Shown: positions 38,986-52,000, counted from the first letter of the stretch. The stretch: 64,000 nt of DNA from Liolophura sinensis (GCF_032854445.1 NC_088302.1:2405523-2469522), one strand, 5' to 3'. Notes: generated by a model not told the origin, from the sequence alone. Numbers and translations: made by a program.

Positions 38986-40775
38986 TGACACGCAGAAATT
39001 ACATACAGAGTATATATACATATAGTGTATTGAGCACGTCATAATGAGGACGTGGGTATTTTTGGTTAGACTGAGGATAAATAGCAAGGCCAATTTCTCA
39101 GTTGTATACGATTTCTTGTCGTACTGCACTCATACTCCACATTGATGGAATGGCGTATGGGTTAACTGATAGATGGCGCAGTTTGAAAGAATGTCAAAGT
39201 TTGACCGACAGACCGGCGGACAGACACAATGATCGACTTGGTCGTAGCTAATACTAGTGATCAGCTTTTATCTGCCAAATCCAAATCCGCTTTTCCATTT
39301 GTATATATGAGTAATTGTGTATTGTTTAATTCTCCCCAACCATTGCTTCAGAGTTCTTTTGAAGGACGCATGGATTAGTCACACGTATAGCATTTATCGT
39401 GCTCCCGATGTTCGGAGTTCAGCGAATGAGACAGTCATCTCCGATTATAGCAGTCAACTATATCACATAGATATATATATATAGCATAATCGATGGCATG
39501 TTTCTAATTCAGACATCAGGCGTGTACAAGAAAAGGAGCAGACAGATTTAAATACCGTGTCAAGAAGGGTCTGTGATTGTTTTAATCTAATGTACATGTA
39601 GGTCGTCTGGGTGAACGACACACATAATGCATCGCGTCAGACCCCCTCCCTCCACCCCCAATCATGAGAGGTAGGAAGGTGTCTGTCATTGCAAATGTTC
39701 TGCGCTATGCTGTTTCTCGCTGCGGGCACGATTTACAGATCTAAGCGGTCTTGTTGATGTTAACATACCGGAGAGCAACATACACACAACGGCCTGTAGC
39801 GAACATTTTAGGAGGAGAGGCAGAGAGAGAGAGAGAGAATATATATCGATACATACTCTAGCTATGTGACATACTTAACTCAGTTTGAGCCTATCGTAGT
39901 AGTATGTTAGTCTTAAAGGCACCCTCATCTACAATACCTCCAGCTGTAACGTCTCCCCATGTTAGCCTGGGCTGGAAACATAGGAGGTCAAAAGCGTCGT
40001 CTGACTTAGTGTCTTACTTAGTCCTTATCGATTGCCCCGAATGCACCACACTGGCTATATGATTTATCCAATGCTTAAACTACATTCTTAATTTAATCAT
40101 TTATTTTGACAAGTGTGTAAATGAGATGCGTACTGATATCAATATATGCGAAACGATTGGGACCGAACCACACATTTCACCAAAAATATTTCCAGAAACA
40201 ATGAGGAAATTTATGATTTCTGTGAACAGGAATCATAACATAGTCCATTTGTGTGCAATAAGATGATGAGCTTTAATTTTTTCGAAAATATCAGCATTCA
40301 TAACTTTTCCTTTATCGAAACATTAGGCTCTAAAATTGTGATTTTATTTTGATAAGGCATATCTCTATGACATCTGACGTCGCGCGATGTCTTGCAGGGT
40401 GCGATGAGCGGATTTTCAAAATCATACTGAACGAAATATTTAAATTTAGGCTTTTAACGCGAACAACTAACCCCAAAACTTGTTTACTGGTCTTACTAAC
40501 CATAACTGAACTGGGAGAATGCAACGAAACATTGTCTTTCATGTTTCAAGGGGCTGGATTTTTAGCTTTGTATTGCACTTACCATGTGATGTAGACGTGA
40601 TGTTGAATGAAAACAGCACAGAGGGGCCAATTATGGTGTTCGATGTGGCAAATAGAATGGACTAAATCTAATAATAATATTGAGGTACATCAGTTGTAGG
40701 CAAGTTCATACACACGAGACTACTCTTTCGTGATCTTTCGTATTAAGGTAAATTTGCAGGTGTTTAATTTTGTGC
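38986..40775. other. Unassigned non-coding sequence
   Basis: Only a GA microsatellite (39822-39838) and short AT runs near 39470 are seen. No frame exceeds 81 codons. Confidence 0.55.
39822..39838. repeat. (GA)n microsatellite
   Basis: About eight GA dinucleotides preceded by GGAGGAGAGGC. Confidence 0.85.
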
Positions 40776-41016
40776 AAGTCTGATACCGAGGCATCCTGCT
40801 GTCGTTGACGGTTGAATGTCTGATACCGAGGCATGCTGCTGTCGTTGACGGTTGAAAGTCTGATACCGAGGCATGCTGCTGTCGTTGACGGTTGAAAGTG
40901 ATACCGAGGCATGCTGCTGTCGTTGGCGGTTGAAAGTCTGATACCGAGGCATGCTGCTGTCGTTGACGGTTGAAAGTCTGATACCGAGGCATGCTGCTGT
41001 CGTTGACGGTTGAACT
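40776..41016. repeat. Minisatellite, 40-bp unit, 6 near-identical copies
   Basis: TGATACCGAGGCATGCTGCT followed by GTCGTTGACGGTTGAAAGTC. Unit starts are at 40781, 40821, 40861, 40899, 40939 and 40979. One unit has a 2-bp deletion and a few have single substitutions. It is the most homogeneous array here and probably young. Confidence 0.95.
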
Positions 41017-41410
41017 TGTGTTTGTGAGTAGGCCTACCTTGTTTTAAGCTTCATTTCCTTTCACCAGCTCTTGCTATTTTACACATTTCATGGAGATAAA
41101 TTTTATGCCTGTCCAGTGTCCAAAAATGCAACCATGTGGTACCAAGAAACTACTCTTCCTGTGTAGCAAGTGATTGCTAGCCTGGCTTTTCCCCACGGCA
41201 ACAAATAATAGAAGTAGCCCGGTATGGAGAGTTTATTGGATAAGCCTGTCAATGAAAATTCAGGTGGCCACTCAAATATTCGGGTGATTTATAAAAAAAC
41301 ATAAATCTTTTTTTTTCAGAAAAAATCCATTGTTAACCAGGTAGACATAATGGGGATACTGCTGTTATGACATGAGTTAAATAAAAGATGAACGAATAAC
41401 TTGTCGTCAG
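41017..41410. other. Spacer between arrays
   Basis: No feature is supported. Confidence 0.5.
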
Positions 41411-42234
41411 TAGGGAGGGCAAAACTGTGCTTCAGCGTTAACTGTCAGATTGGTCAGGTCTGGCAAAATTGTGCTTCAGTGTCAACTGTCAGATTGGTCA
41501 AATCTGGCAGAATTGTGCTTCAGTGTTAACTGTCAGTTTGCTCAGATCTTGTATAATTGTGCTTTAGAGTTAACTGTCAGTTTGGTCAAATCTGGCAGAA
41601 TTCATCTTCAACGTTAACTCTCAGTTTGGTCAGATATGGTAGAAGTGTGCTTCAGTGTTAACTCTCAGTTTGATCAGATCTGGTAGAATTGTGCTTAGGC
41701 ATTCAGTCTCAGTTAGCTTAGATCTGGCAGAATTATGCTTCAGTGTTAACTGTCAGTTTGGTCAAATCTGGCAAAATTGTGCTTCTATGATAACTCCCAG
41801 TTTGGTCAGATTTGGCAGAATTGTGCTTTAAGGTTAACTCTAAGTTTGGTCAGATCCGGCAGAATTGTGCTTCAGTGATAACTCACAGTTTGGTCAGATC
41901 TGGCAGAATTTAGCTTTAAGGTTAACTCTCAGTTTGGTCAAATCTGGCAGAATTGTGCTTCAGCGTTAACTGTCAGTTTGGTCAAATCGGGCAGGATTGT
42001 TCTTCAGCGTTAACTGTCAGTTTGGTCAGATCTGTCAGAATTGTGCTTTAAGGTTAACTCTAAGTTCGGTCAGATCTGGCAGAATTGTGCTTCAGCGTTA
42101 ACTGTCAGTTTGGTCAAATCGGGCAGGATTTTTCTTCAACGTTAACTCAGTTTGGTCAGATCTAGTAGAAATGTGCTTAAACGTTAACTCTCAATTTGGT
42201 CAGTCTTGCAGAATTGTGCTACAGTGTTAACAAG
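41411..42234. repeat. Minisatellite, ~44-bp unit, ~19 copies
   Basis: CTGGCAGAATTGTGCTTCAG then TGTTAACTGTCAGTTTGGTC. Most units differ by several substitutions. It abuts the next array with no spacer. Confidence 0.95.
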
Positions 42235-43062
42235 AGAATATGTGCTATGTTGAAATCATGTACATGTAGAGAAGAAAAAGTGTGCGACGTACTTGTACAC
42301 AACAGAAAGTGTGCGATGGTGAAATCATGCCCATGTACTTGTACACAACAAAAAGTGTACGATGGTGAAGCCATGCACATGTACTTGTACACAAGAGAAA
42401 GTGTGCGATGTTAAATTGATGTAAATACTCTTGTAGACAAGAGAAAGTGTGCGATGTTGACGTCATGTACTTGTACATGTACTTGTACACAACAGAAAGT
42501 GTGCGATGTTGAATTCATGTAAATACTCTTGTAGACAAGAGAAAGTGTGCGATGTTAACCTCATGTACTTAAAGAAACAGAACGCGTGTGATGTTGAAAC
42601 CATGTACATATACTTGTACACAACAGAAAGTGTGCGATGTTGACGCCATGTAGATGTACTTGTAGACAAGAGAAAGTGTGCGATGTTGACGTCATGTACA
42701 TGGATTTGAAGACAACAGAAAGTGTGCGATGTTGAATTCATGTAAATACACTTGTAGACAAGAGAAAGTGTGCGATGTTAACCTCATGCACTTGAAGAAA
42801 CAGAAAGTGTGCGATGTTGACGCCATGTGGATGTACTTGTAGACAAGAGAAATTGTGCGATGTTGACGTCATGTACATGGACTTGAAGAGAAGAGAAAAT
42901 GTGCGATGTTGAAGTCATGTACATGAACTTGTACACAACAGAAAGTGTGCGATGTTGAATTCATGTAAATACTCTTGTAGGCAAGAGAAAGTGTGCGATG
43001 TTAACCTCATGTACTTGAAGAAACAGAAAGTGTGCGATGTTGAAGTCATGTACTTCAAGACA
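42235..43062. repeat. Minisatellite, unit ~40-60 bp, ~17 copies
   Basis: AGAAAGTGTGCGATGTTGA begins each unit, followed by a CATGTACATGTACTTGTAC-type segment of variable length and ACAACAGAAA or ACAAGAGAAA. Spacing varies from about 40 to 60 bp. Confidence 0.9.
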
Positions 43063-43164
43063 CCAAAAGTGTTCCAAAAACAATTCATACTTAGTTTAAA
43101 ACTTTCCTACACTGTCGACTACTGATACTGGTATATACATATAAAATGCAAGACTAGGAAGGCA

Positions 43165-43345
43165 GTGTCCTAGTGGAGGATGTCGGTCAAAGATACAGCC
43201 AGGTACGACTGGTAGTGAGGGATGAGGTACTGATGGAAGTGTGGGATGAGGTACGACTGGTAGTGAGGGATGAGGTACTGATGGAAGTGTGGGATGAGGT
43301 ACGACTGGTAGTGAGGGATGAAGTACATGTACGACTGGTTGTTAG
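43165..43345. repeat. Minisatellite, 48-bp composite unit, ~3 copies
   Basis: GTACGACTGGTAGTGAGGGA alternates with GTACTGATGGAAGTGTGGGA. The 48-bp unit equals 16 codons, which keeps a VRLVVRDEVLMEVWDE-type frame open. It is not treated as a gene. Confidence 0.85.
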
Positions 43346-43855
43346 GGATGAAGTAAGACTGATTGTAAGGGATTTTGGGCGGAAGACACGAGCGAGGGTT
43401 GGGGTACGAGGAATATTGGGTGGAAAACACGAACAATGTTTAGAGTACGAGGTATATTGGGTGGAAGACACGAGCGAGGGTTGTGGTGCGAGGTATATTG
43501 GGTGGAAGACACGAGCGAGGGTTGGGGTACGATGCATTTGGATGGAAAACAGGAGAAAGTGATTATGCACGATATATAGTTGGTAGAAGACACGAGCAAA
43601 GGGTGAGGTACGACGTATATTGAGTGGAAGACAGAAGTGTGGGGTGAAGTACGAGTTACATGTACGTGTATACTGGGTGGAAGTGAGGAGTGAGGTATCA
43701 GGTATATTAGATGGAAAAGATGAGTGAGGGGTGATTTGCGAGGTATATTGTGTAGACGACACGAGCGAGGAGTGAGGTACGAAGGTAATGGGTAGAAGTC
43801 ACGAACGGTGAGTGAAGTGCGAGGGGTAGTGATTTGAACAACACGACCATGGTGA
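43346..43855. repeat. Minisatellite, ~41-bp unit, ~10-12 diverged copies
   Basis: GGAAGACACGAGCGAGGGTT then GGGGTACGAGGTATATTGGG. Its GTACGAG and GAGGG motifs suggest it arose from, or together with, the neighbouring 48-bp array. Confidence 0.85.
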
Positions 43856-44410
43856 CTTAAAATTTTTAGTTTGTTTGTACCCAGATTTCTGCAAGATTAC
43901 ACGATAAACAATCAACAGTAAACATCCAGCGCGATTGCAAGACGAATTTTAAACGAAGTAAAGACTGTGCCGGCGCCAAGGGTAATGTTTTCCTCTAAAT
44001 TCGACGTAAACTTTATGTAATTAACGGGGATTGCACCTGGCTGTGATATCCGTGCTGATGTCGGTGTTTATTGTACGCTGATCTGCTCATCCCTATATAT
44101 ATCATGTATAGCATGTCAGCAGCACTTCTGCACTACCGGCATGCACCACTTTCCTCACAGACTCATCACTGAGAGTAGGGCTGTATGCTGTATCTCTGAT
44201 AAGCTGATGTTGGGAGTTGTAAAATCCAGACAAGGTCTGCGTGACATACTACGCAATCTAGGCAGCCGTGGTGGCTGGATACCATAAAACGCCTCCCATG
44301 TAATAAGATTCTCTGTCGGAAACGCGCATGGCACTGAAAACATGTGGGCTCATTTTGGTGTTTTTCAGCATTTACATTGAGAAATATAAGGTGCCCAGTT
44401 GCTGCGCTGA
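43856..44410. other. Spacer between arrays
   Basis: No feature is supported. Confidence 0.5.
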
Positions 44411-45330
44411 AACCGTCTTTACTAGGCCGTCTTTATAATGCCGCCTTTACTGGGCCGTCTGTATGTAATTTGCTGCTATTTATGCATTTACATGAACAGT
44501 TAGAATAAAACCTTAACAGAGGTAAATTGACAAGAAGCTGTATTTCACCTGTTACGTGTAACAATCGCTGCTCTGGATTCACTTTCTATGCCATACGTCT
44601 TTTTTTAGTATTTACTAAGCCGTCTTTATCATGCCGCCTTTGATAGGCCGTTTTAATTCTGACGCCTTTACCAGGACGTCTTTATTATGTCGCCATTACT
44701 AAACCGTCTTTGATGGGCTGTCTTTACTAGGTCGTCTTTACTATCCCGCCTTTACCAGGACGTCTTTATTATGTCGCCATTACCAGACCGTCTTTGTTTT
44801 GCCGCCTTTATTTTGCCGCCTTTACTTGGCCGTCTTTACTAGGCCGCCGTTACTAGGCTGTCTTTACTATGTTATGCCCTCTTTACTAGGGCCGTCCTTA
44901 TTATGCCGCCTTCACTAAGCTGTCTTTATTTTCCCACCTTTAATAGGCCGTCTTTGTTATGCCGCCTTTAGTATGCCGTCTTTACACTGCCGCCTTCACT
45001 AGTCCGTCTTTATTATGCCACCTTTACTAGGCCGTCTATATTATCCCGCCTCTACTAGGCTGTCTTTACTTGGCCGTCTTTATTATGCCACCTTTACTAG
45101 GCCGTCTATATTATCCCGCCTCTACTAGGCTGTCTTTACTTGGCCGTCTTTATTATGCCACCTTTACTAGGCGGCCTTTACCAGTTCGTCTTTATTATTC
45201 CGCCTTTTCTATGCCGTCTGTATGATCCCGCCTCTATTAGTCCGTCTTTGCTAGGCCGTTGTTATTGTGCCACCTTTATTAGGCCGCCTTTACTAGGCCG
45301 TCTTTTTTACGCCGCCTGTACTTGGACAGA
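44411..45330. repeat. Minisatellite, ~28-bp unit (two ~14-bp halves), ~33 diverged copies
   Basis: CCGTCTTTATTATGCCGCCT and TTACTAGG recur. Each unit consists of two similar halves, one with GTCTTTA and one with GCCTTTA. Around 45005-45170 a block of about 90 bp is duplicated almost exactly. Confidence 0.9.
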
Positions 45331-45629
45331 CGCTATAACTTGAAGTGAACTGAAGAATACCGCATTTTTACTTGGGCAGACACTATAACCCGAAGTGATA
45401 ATTGACGAATACCACAACTTTACTGGGCCCAGAAATGTATAAATCCTCATACAAAGCCCTCTTTATAGCGGGATATAGAACTGACTTGTATCTACTCTCT
45501 TAAGAAAGGCACAGCAAAAAGTGCAGTCACTGGAAAAACGACCGTTGTGCCATTTCAAAAATGCATCTTTTTATATGTCTTACGATTATTGATCCGAAAC
45601 ATCTATTTTGGTTGATGTTGATTAGACCT

Positions 45630-46230
45630 GTATCCCCAAAGATGATACCTGGGCACCATTATACCCATAGGTGATACCTGGGCACCCTTATCCCCATAGG
45701 TGATACCTGGGCATCCTTATCCCAATAGGTGATACTTGGGCACCTTTATGTTCAGAGGTGATACTTCGGCACCCTTATACCCGGAGGTGATACTTGGGCG
45801 TAGTCATCGCGAGAGGTTGTACTTGGGCGACCCTATACCCACAGGTGAAACTCAGATGCCTTATACTCAAACGTCATATCTGGGCGCCCCAAACCCAGAG
45901 GTGATACTTGCGAGGCGTAATACCCAGAGGTGATACTTTTGGCGGCTTTATATCCAGAGGTGACACTTGGGCGCCATTACACCCAGAGGTGATGTGTGAG
46001 CGCCTTTATACCCAGAGATCAAATTTGAGGACACTGATACCCACAGGTGATATCTGGGCGTCCTGACACCCACAGGTGATATCTGAGCTGCCTGATACCC
46101 ACAGATGATAATTGAGCAGGTGATATCACAGGTGATATCTGACCGACCTTACACGCAGATGTGATACTGGGACGCCAGTGTACCAAGAGCTGATATCTGG
46201 GCGTCCTTAACTATACCCACACGTGGTATT
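45630..46230. repeat. Minisatellite, ~29-bp unit, ~20 copies
   Basis: AGGTGATACTTGGGCACCCT then TATACCCAG. Copies diverge increasingly towards the 3' side. Confidence 0.9.
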
Positions 46231-47620
46231 CAGACTATGTCTCACTGAGCACGTGCCCTGAACTGTGGCGGCCAATATCCCGCTCATTGTGGGCCCCAAC
46301 AACGTCTAAGACAGATTCTTACATTTACCTTTGGTTAAGGGGAGTTGTCTCCCTTTATTTATTTCTATGTGGGATTCATTACGGTTATATAATTACATTA
46401 TCACCTGTAAGATGTTCTCAGTGATAAATCGTGCCAATGGATAAAACATATACATAAACAAACACACCACGCATTCCACCAGGCACAATGATGAATATTG
46501 TTGTCTGTTTAGTAGGTACATAAACGGCCATATCAATTGTCAGTCACGGAGGGAAATTGGGTACAGACGCCCTCAGTTGTGTATGTACAGGCTTCAAGGT
46601 TTGACTTTACCAGCTAGGTATTTGAGTTCTCAACTGGGTTTATTGACACTTATGGATTCTCAATCAATGCAAAGGTGAACAACTATCATAAGTAGATCCC
46701 AATTTTCTGTAGATGTCGGTGAAAGAAGCCTGCAGTTTCAAGAGCGGCGTTGTATCTTTCAAATGCAGTGAAGATGAATAATGAATATATTATTAGCGAG
46801 ACGATGCAGCCAGATGGGTAGGTTACGTTGCAGACGGTGTAACCCAGTGCCCTAGTTCTCATGTAAACATAACACATATATGTTTGTTTTCTCGCTGTGA
46901 ACTCCGCGACACGAGCAATCTGGCACTCATTTACTCTTATTACAGTTATATGTAGAGGAATTCGAGACATGTGCAGATTAGTGCGATGTGGGGAAGACAT
47001 GTTTCCGGGAGGGCTTATGTGGGAAGTAGAGACATCTCAGGCTTCCTAATGGGATATATTTATTAATGGACTGTAGTTACGCCATAGCGGGCCAACCTCT
47101 CGTACGCACCGGTGTTTGTGGTTTTATAACACGCCTTTTTTTCTCCTTGACTGAATTTCGAAATGTTATTAATGGCATATTAAACTTATATATTTAAATC
47201 CAAACACACCTGTCCTAATTATCAAATGCCGGTTCTGCGTATCAGAAAAGGGATAGGCTTAGTGGCATCTTCGGATACAGCTTTTTGTGAGCAGGTTTAT
47301 ATATTCATACAATTACACATATTGTATATCATACAGCTTACGTGCCCTCTAGTCCGGAACACATTACAGGTAAGACTGACAAACTAGCATGAAGCTCTGA
47401 ACATTGCGTGGTTGTGGTCTAGACGCAAAAAAAATAGGGAAGGACACTTAATAATGTCTTGTTTACACTGATTAGACTAAATGTCTTATTAATAAGTATA
47501 AGTATTACCAACTACTGGAGAAAGAAATTTAATTAAGTTTGGAATCAAAATGTGAAAATAATGAGACCGCCAAACAATGACATATGAATAATACTGAAAA
47601 GTTCTCTGAGATTACTGAGA
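46231..47620. other. Unassigned non-coding sequence
   Basis: No array, SINE or exon is supported. The longest frame (46686-47000, - strand, 104 codons) has no motif. Confidence 0.55.
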
Positions 47621-47621
47621 T

Positions 47622-47685
47622 TATATTTATTTATTTATTCATTTGATTGTTGTTTAACGCCACCCTCGATAATATTTATTTATTT
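47622..47685 (-). mobile_element. SINE 3'-tail fragment, reverse
   Basis: TTATTTATTTATTCATTTGA then TTGTTGTTTAACGCCACCCT and CGATAATATT match the reverse-complemented SINE tail. It lies directly before a forward SINE. Confidence 0.65.
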
Positions 47686-47689
47686 ATTT

Positions 47690-47960
47690 TGGGGTTGGAG
47701 GTTTTCGTGCTAATGCAACACAATGACGCACATGTAAGATACCGATGCCGATCTTACCGATGCGATCCCTGTGAGTTCAAATCCAGTTCATGCTCGTTTC
47801 CTCCTTCATCGTACGTGAGAAAGCCTGCCAAGAACCTGCAGTCGTGGGTTTCCCTCATACTCTGCCCCGTTTCCTCTCACCATAATGCTGACCACCGTCG
47901 TACAAGTGAAATATTCTGGAGTTCGGCGTAAAACAGCAATCAAATAAATAATCAAATAAA
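47690..47960 (+). mobile_element. Near full-length tRNA-derived SINE, forward
   Basis: A tRNA-like head with a B-box-like TGAGTTCAAATCCAGTTCAT at about 47770 is followed by the family body (GAGAAAGCCTGCCAAGAACC, CCACCGTCGTACAAGTGAAA) and an AAATAAATAATCAAATAAAC tail. It carries no protein. Pol III would transcribe an active copy, and movement would depend on a LINE supplied elsewhere. Confidence 0.8.
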
Positions 47961-48003
47961 CAAATTTATTTATTTTTACATTTGATTGTTTTTTTTAACT
48001 AGG
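47961..48003 (-). mobile_element. SINE tail fragment, reverse
   Basis: TTTATTTATTTTTACATTTG then ATTGTTTTTTTTAAC resembles the reverse tail and sits tail-to-tail with the preceding forward SINE. Confidence 0.45.
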
Positions 48004-49150
48004 GGATAGTAGGGAATGTTTTATTTCTTCTGGCATATTTACATTGTTCCTACAACATGCAATACGATGCGGTTATTTATAAAGTGGAATTCTTGTAGAG
48101 CGACTTTGTTCACGTAGCATGTACCACAACTGCTTTTTAAAGGACTGTACTGTTTGCAGTTTGATTTTTTGAGTGAAATGAATATTGTTGTATTTTTGTC
48201 GATAAATATCAATTGTTTCCATAGTAACACGTTTGTTTGTAAAAAGCAAAAGTGTACATGCCTTTATTTCCTTCCCATTTTTACTTAATTGTTAATAATT
48301 AACAAAATAAAAAAAAAACATTCGAAGTTTGTTTTTGATTTGAAATGTTGAGACCATGAACTCTTATCTTATAAGAAAAGCACGAGCCGTAGCATAACAT
48401 AGTTTTAAAGAACTCTTCTTTGGGATAATAAGAAATAGCTTATTCGTTTATTCCAATATTAAATTAATGTACTGACATATACAATGTTAATTTAGAGGGA
48501 AACTTAACTACCAAAAATGTGTAACCATTTCAACATAACATCAGATAAAAAATTTAGATACGTAAACTCTTTCAATACTCATCTCGAACGGTTATTGCAT
48601 CAGACTTTTTACTGAAGTAGCCACGTGATTTAATACACTCATTCAACAGTGCACAAAGATGAATGAACTTCCACAATCAAGTAGTTCCATTGCATCATAC
48701 AGCGGTGACACGAGGCCTTCACATCAGTCATTGCGCGAGTGGTTATGAAATTAGAGGCCACGAGCTTAGCCCCGCTGGCTACGTGAGGCTGTGTATGTAG
48801 CGATGTGCAAGCTGCGAGTGTGGCATTTTAAACTACCATTCAGGCCTACCACACAGGATTCAGGTATGCAGAGAAAAACACCAGGCCTCTATTAACTTGG
48901 CCTTTCGTGTCAAAAACCTCTTTGATTCCAATTGTATTGATAAGGTTGTTTTGTTATGGGATTATTAATTCAAACTGACTCTTATTTATTACACATGAAT
49001 GTTGTAATAACGTCGCGTACGTGGAGTCATTGTGTTGCCTGTGGACAACGTTTAGTTTGAATGGTGATTTACATACACTCTCCCAAAATAGAAACGCTTG
49101 TATCGCACAAATTGGTGACAATAGATGTTGAGATGAACATCCATTTCTCA
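48004..49150. other. Unassigned non-coding sequence
   Basis: AT-rich with A/T homopolymers near 48309. No supported feature. Confidence 0.55.
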
Positions 49151-49400
49151 CCTGGTAGCCTCCGGGGCCGAGAAGGTAGCATGCTAGCGCGGCACAGACT
49201 CAGTAGCCTCTCAAGAATGCGGTCGCTGAGAGTTGAAATCCAGCTCATGCGGACTCCTTTACTTTCGCACGCTCTACGGGAGGCCTGCCAGGTCATTGGT
49301 TTCTCCTGGGGTCTCTCCCGGTTTCCTCCCACCATAATAATGGCCGCCGTCGTAAAAATTAAACATTCTTGAGCATGACGTAAAACACCAGTCAATGAAA
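49151..49400 (+). mobile_element. Near full-length tRNA-derived SINE, forward
   Basis: The head GAAGGTAGCATGCTAGCGCG, a B-box-like GAGAGTTGAAATCCAGCTCA near 49228, the body GGGAGGCCTGCCAGGTCATT and the tail GAGCATGACGTAAAACACCA follow the family order. It is diverged by point changes throughout. Confidence 0.8.
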
Positions 49401-52000
49401 AACCATATATCATGTGAAAATTTACCCCTGCATTGCTGTTTTGAGGCCCTATGGTACAAGAAAAACTAGATTTAAGGACCAGGGGCCTTTACTCCTTTGT
49501 CCTTTACCACATTTTAAACGTTTGAGACATGCAGCTCATTGGCCCGTTCTTACAGTTTGTAGTAACGGTGGGAGGGGGGGGGGGGGAGAGGGGTTATGGC
49601 TACCAACCTGTAGCTTACAACCGAGTCGAGCAGTCAGAATACCCGGATCGTTTTGATTTGCATCGCATTCAACGAGTTGTGAACAAGTCCAAAGAAATGA
49701 AGAAAGCTCTACTTTCATGTTACAATCGCATTTCATGTTACATACAAATCGCATGCTCTGGCCAATCAAATCGCCTCAAATTTTTCCACTTCGAGTTATC
49801 CCTCTTTGGGTCGTCAATCTAAGCTTGTCTACAGCCATGTCCGAAAACGGCAGACGATACAAATGTTTGTACCGGGAAAAACAGACTAGTTGTGTATGAA
49901 CCTCACTGAGACCGAGCGGTTTATTTCATTCATGTACTATCTCGGTGAAAGTCTACTATGGAATACATATCATGTAAATTACAGTCAAAGGGAACTCATT
50001 ATGACAAACGTGTCTACATAAATGGCAGGCCTCAGCAACGGAGCTGAACTAGAAAAACGCGATGTCTGACGCAAGTCACATGCGACCGAGTCGAATGCTA
50101 CAAGCTGGTGCTACAAATCGCATCGTGAGGACGGCTCTTATCCAGATTAGTTTTACAAGGACGTTATGTTACTATTGTGTGTTCATACAGATTGAGGGTG
50201 AACAAAACAATTTCATCATTTCATTAAAAATAATCCATTACAACGGGATTTAATTGTTTTAATCTAGTGTTTGTAGTCAAACACTGTATAACCGGCAGAA
50301 TGCTTAAACACAATGTATAAGAAAGTTAGCGCAGAGCACGTTCCAAAACACCAGCTAACTTGAATGTCAAACATTGGAACATCAGCTACGGGAATGATGG
50401 GTTCTCCAGCACATCAAAGGTTCCTCGCTTCTTCAAGAGCTGGTTGTGAGGGGCAAAACTTGTAGGTTCTTGACAGATACATGGCTGATGATGTTAGGCA
50501 GATGCCGGGCTTTTTGTACATGATGAAAACTCACATGTTTTTGTCGGTCTGTAGAAGCTGACTGTATTAGTTGAGATTTGAAAACACCGTGATAGGAGAC
50601 ATCCAGTGTCTGGACACGGTACGGTGTTAGCACATTAAAAACAAGTTACCCTAAGTGATTCGCCAATTATGGCCAGATATACAGCTTCGTCTTGCCACAG
50701 TTATGTCGGGTTATTGCTACACAGATTTAGACATTTTACAGTGAATCGCATTGATAGCATCTTTATTACTGTATGACGCATTCGGCGTGGCAGACTTATG
50801 TCGGCTTAGAAAGTGACATAGGGAAATGATAACTTGTTTGTGGAAGGTAATTACTTCACCTGTGCCTTTGATATTTATTATTGTAATTTAATTTTCCTAT
50901 TAAATGAAATGTTTTGCTATCTGGAAGGTTTCAACTGTAAACCCCTCATTTCTGGCATTATTTATGGCTTCTAAATTGTTTGAAGCCGACGCAATCTCTT
51001 TAGTTGAATTAATGTTTTTCTCGGGACGATAAAATACATGTAAGAGGGAAAGCAGCCGGTTATGCGTTGTCTCAGCACGAGTCAGTTCTCCTCAGCACTC
51101 GACTACGGCTTGTTCGGGGTATATATAGCAATACTATGTGAAAGTCTGGTAGATTAATCGCAAAAAAAAAAACCAATGACTTGCGCCAAAAAGCGGCAAA
51201 AATGTTATTTATGACTGTTATGCTGTAGCTATATATGCGGCTAAAATGAACAATGTTTGACTGCACTGAAATGCCGCTACCGCTCGACATGTCTACAAGA
51301 GTTAGATGTTCCCGGTACAAACGGCTAGTCCCTGGTGGTCCGACAACTGATGACCAACATCCTCGCCGCTGTGGTCAGCAAGCACGTGTGTCTAACGGAA
51401 CTAAAAGGCAGCCATTACGGAAATCTGGAGAAACAACTATGCCTAGCCTGCCTGTGTTGACATAAACTTTGCTCTTGTAGTTAAATGGTTGTCGCTGTAG
51501 TTTGGGTGGTCCGTGACTGCGATCTGTCCAGAGAAGGATCATCCACTTAACCGTGTTTGGCATATGACCTGGACTGGAGCAAAAGTGTGGCCACGAGTGG
51601 CCGCAAGTAGCCATGGGTTAAAACACGTTCTCTTCGTGTCATTGGATATAAAGATCGTCTTGAAGACAATTGTTGAAGACACAGCGACAGTCTTATCGCT
51701 TTGTCCGATGTACAGAAGATGATGATAGTGTTTGTGTAACAGTTTTTCTGTTCAGCTTATGGCAAATATCTACCGACCCCATCTGCAGAATACATCGCTC
51801 AATTGTGACTGTCAGTACTCAACTAGATATTCAACAACCTCTACACGTTACTAGCACGAAGGCAATGGGGAAATAGGGAAACATGGCAACTGTAGGCCCC
51901 TAAGTCTGTTATGTTTGTGTAAGTGAACGTTTGTGATATAGTCTTACAGCCACATCTGTGCGCATCCAATAAGCTCATGGCTTGTATCTTTACTCCTCAG
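49401..52000. other. Non-coding sequence, presumed intron or 5' flank of the exon at 52001
   Basis: It contains a 13-G run at 49574-49586. Frames such as 49529-49822, 51253-51465 and 51375-51614 (- strand) have no motif or splice support. The last 12 bases form a good acceptor tract. Confidence 0.45.

Noticed and set aside
43173-43762. Charged VRDEVLMEVWDE-type + ORF and overlapping Ser/Thr-rich minus ORFs.
   Set aside because: They fall within the 48- and 41-bp arrays, and both strands are open over the same span.
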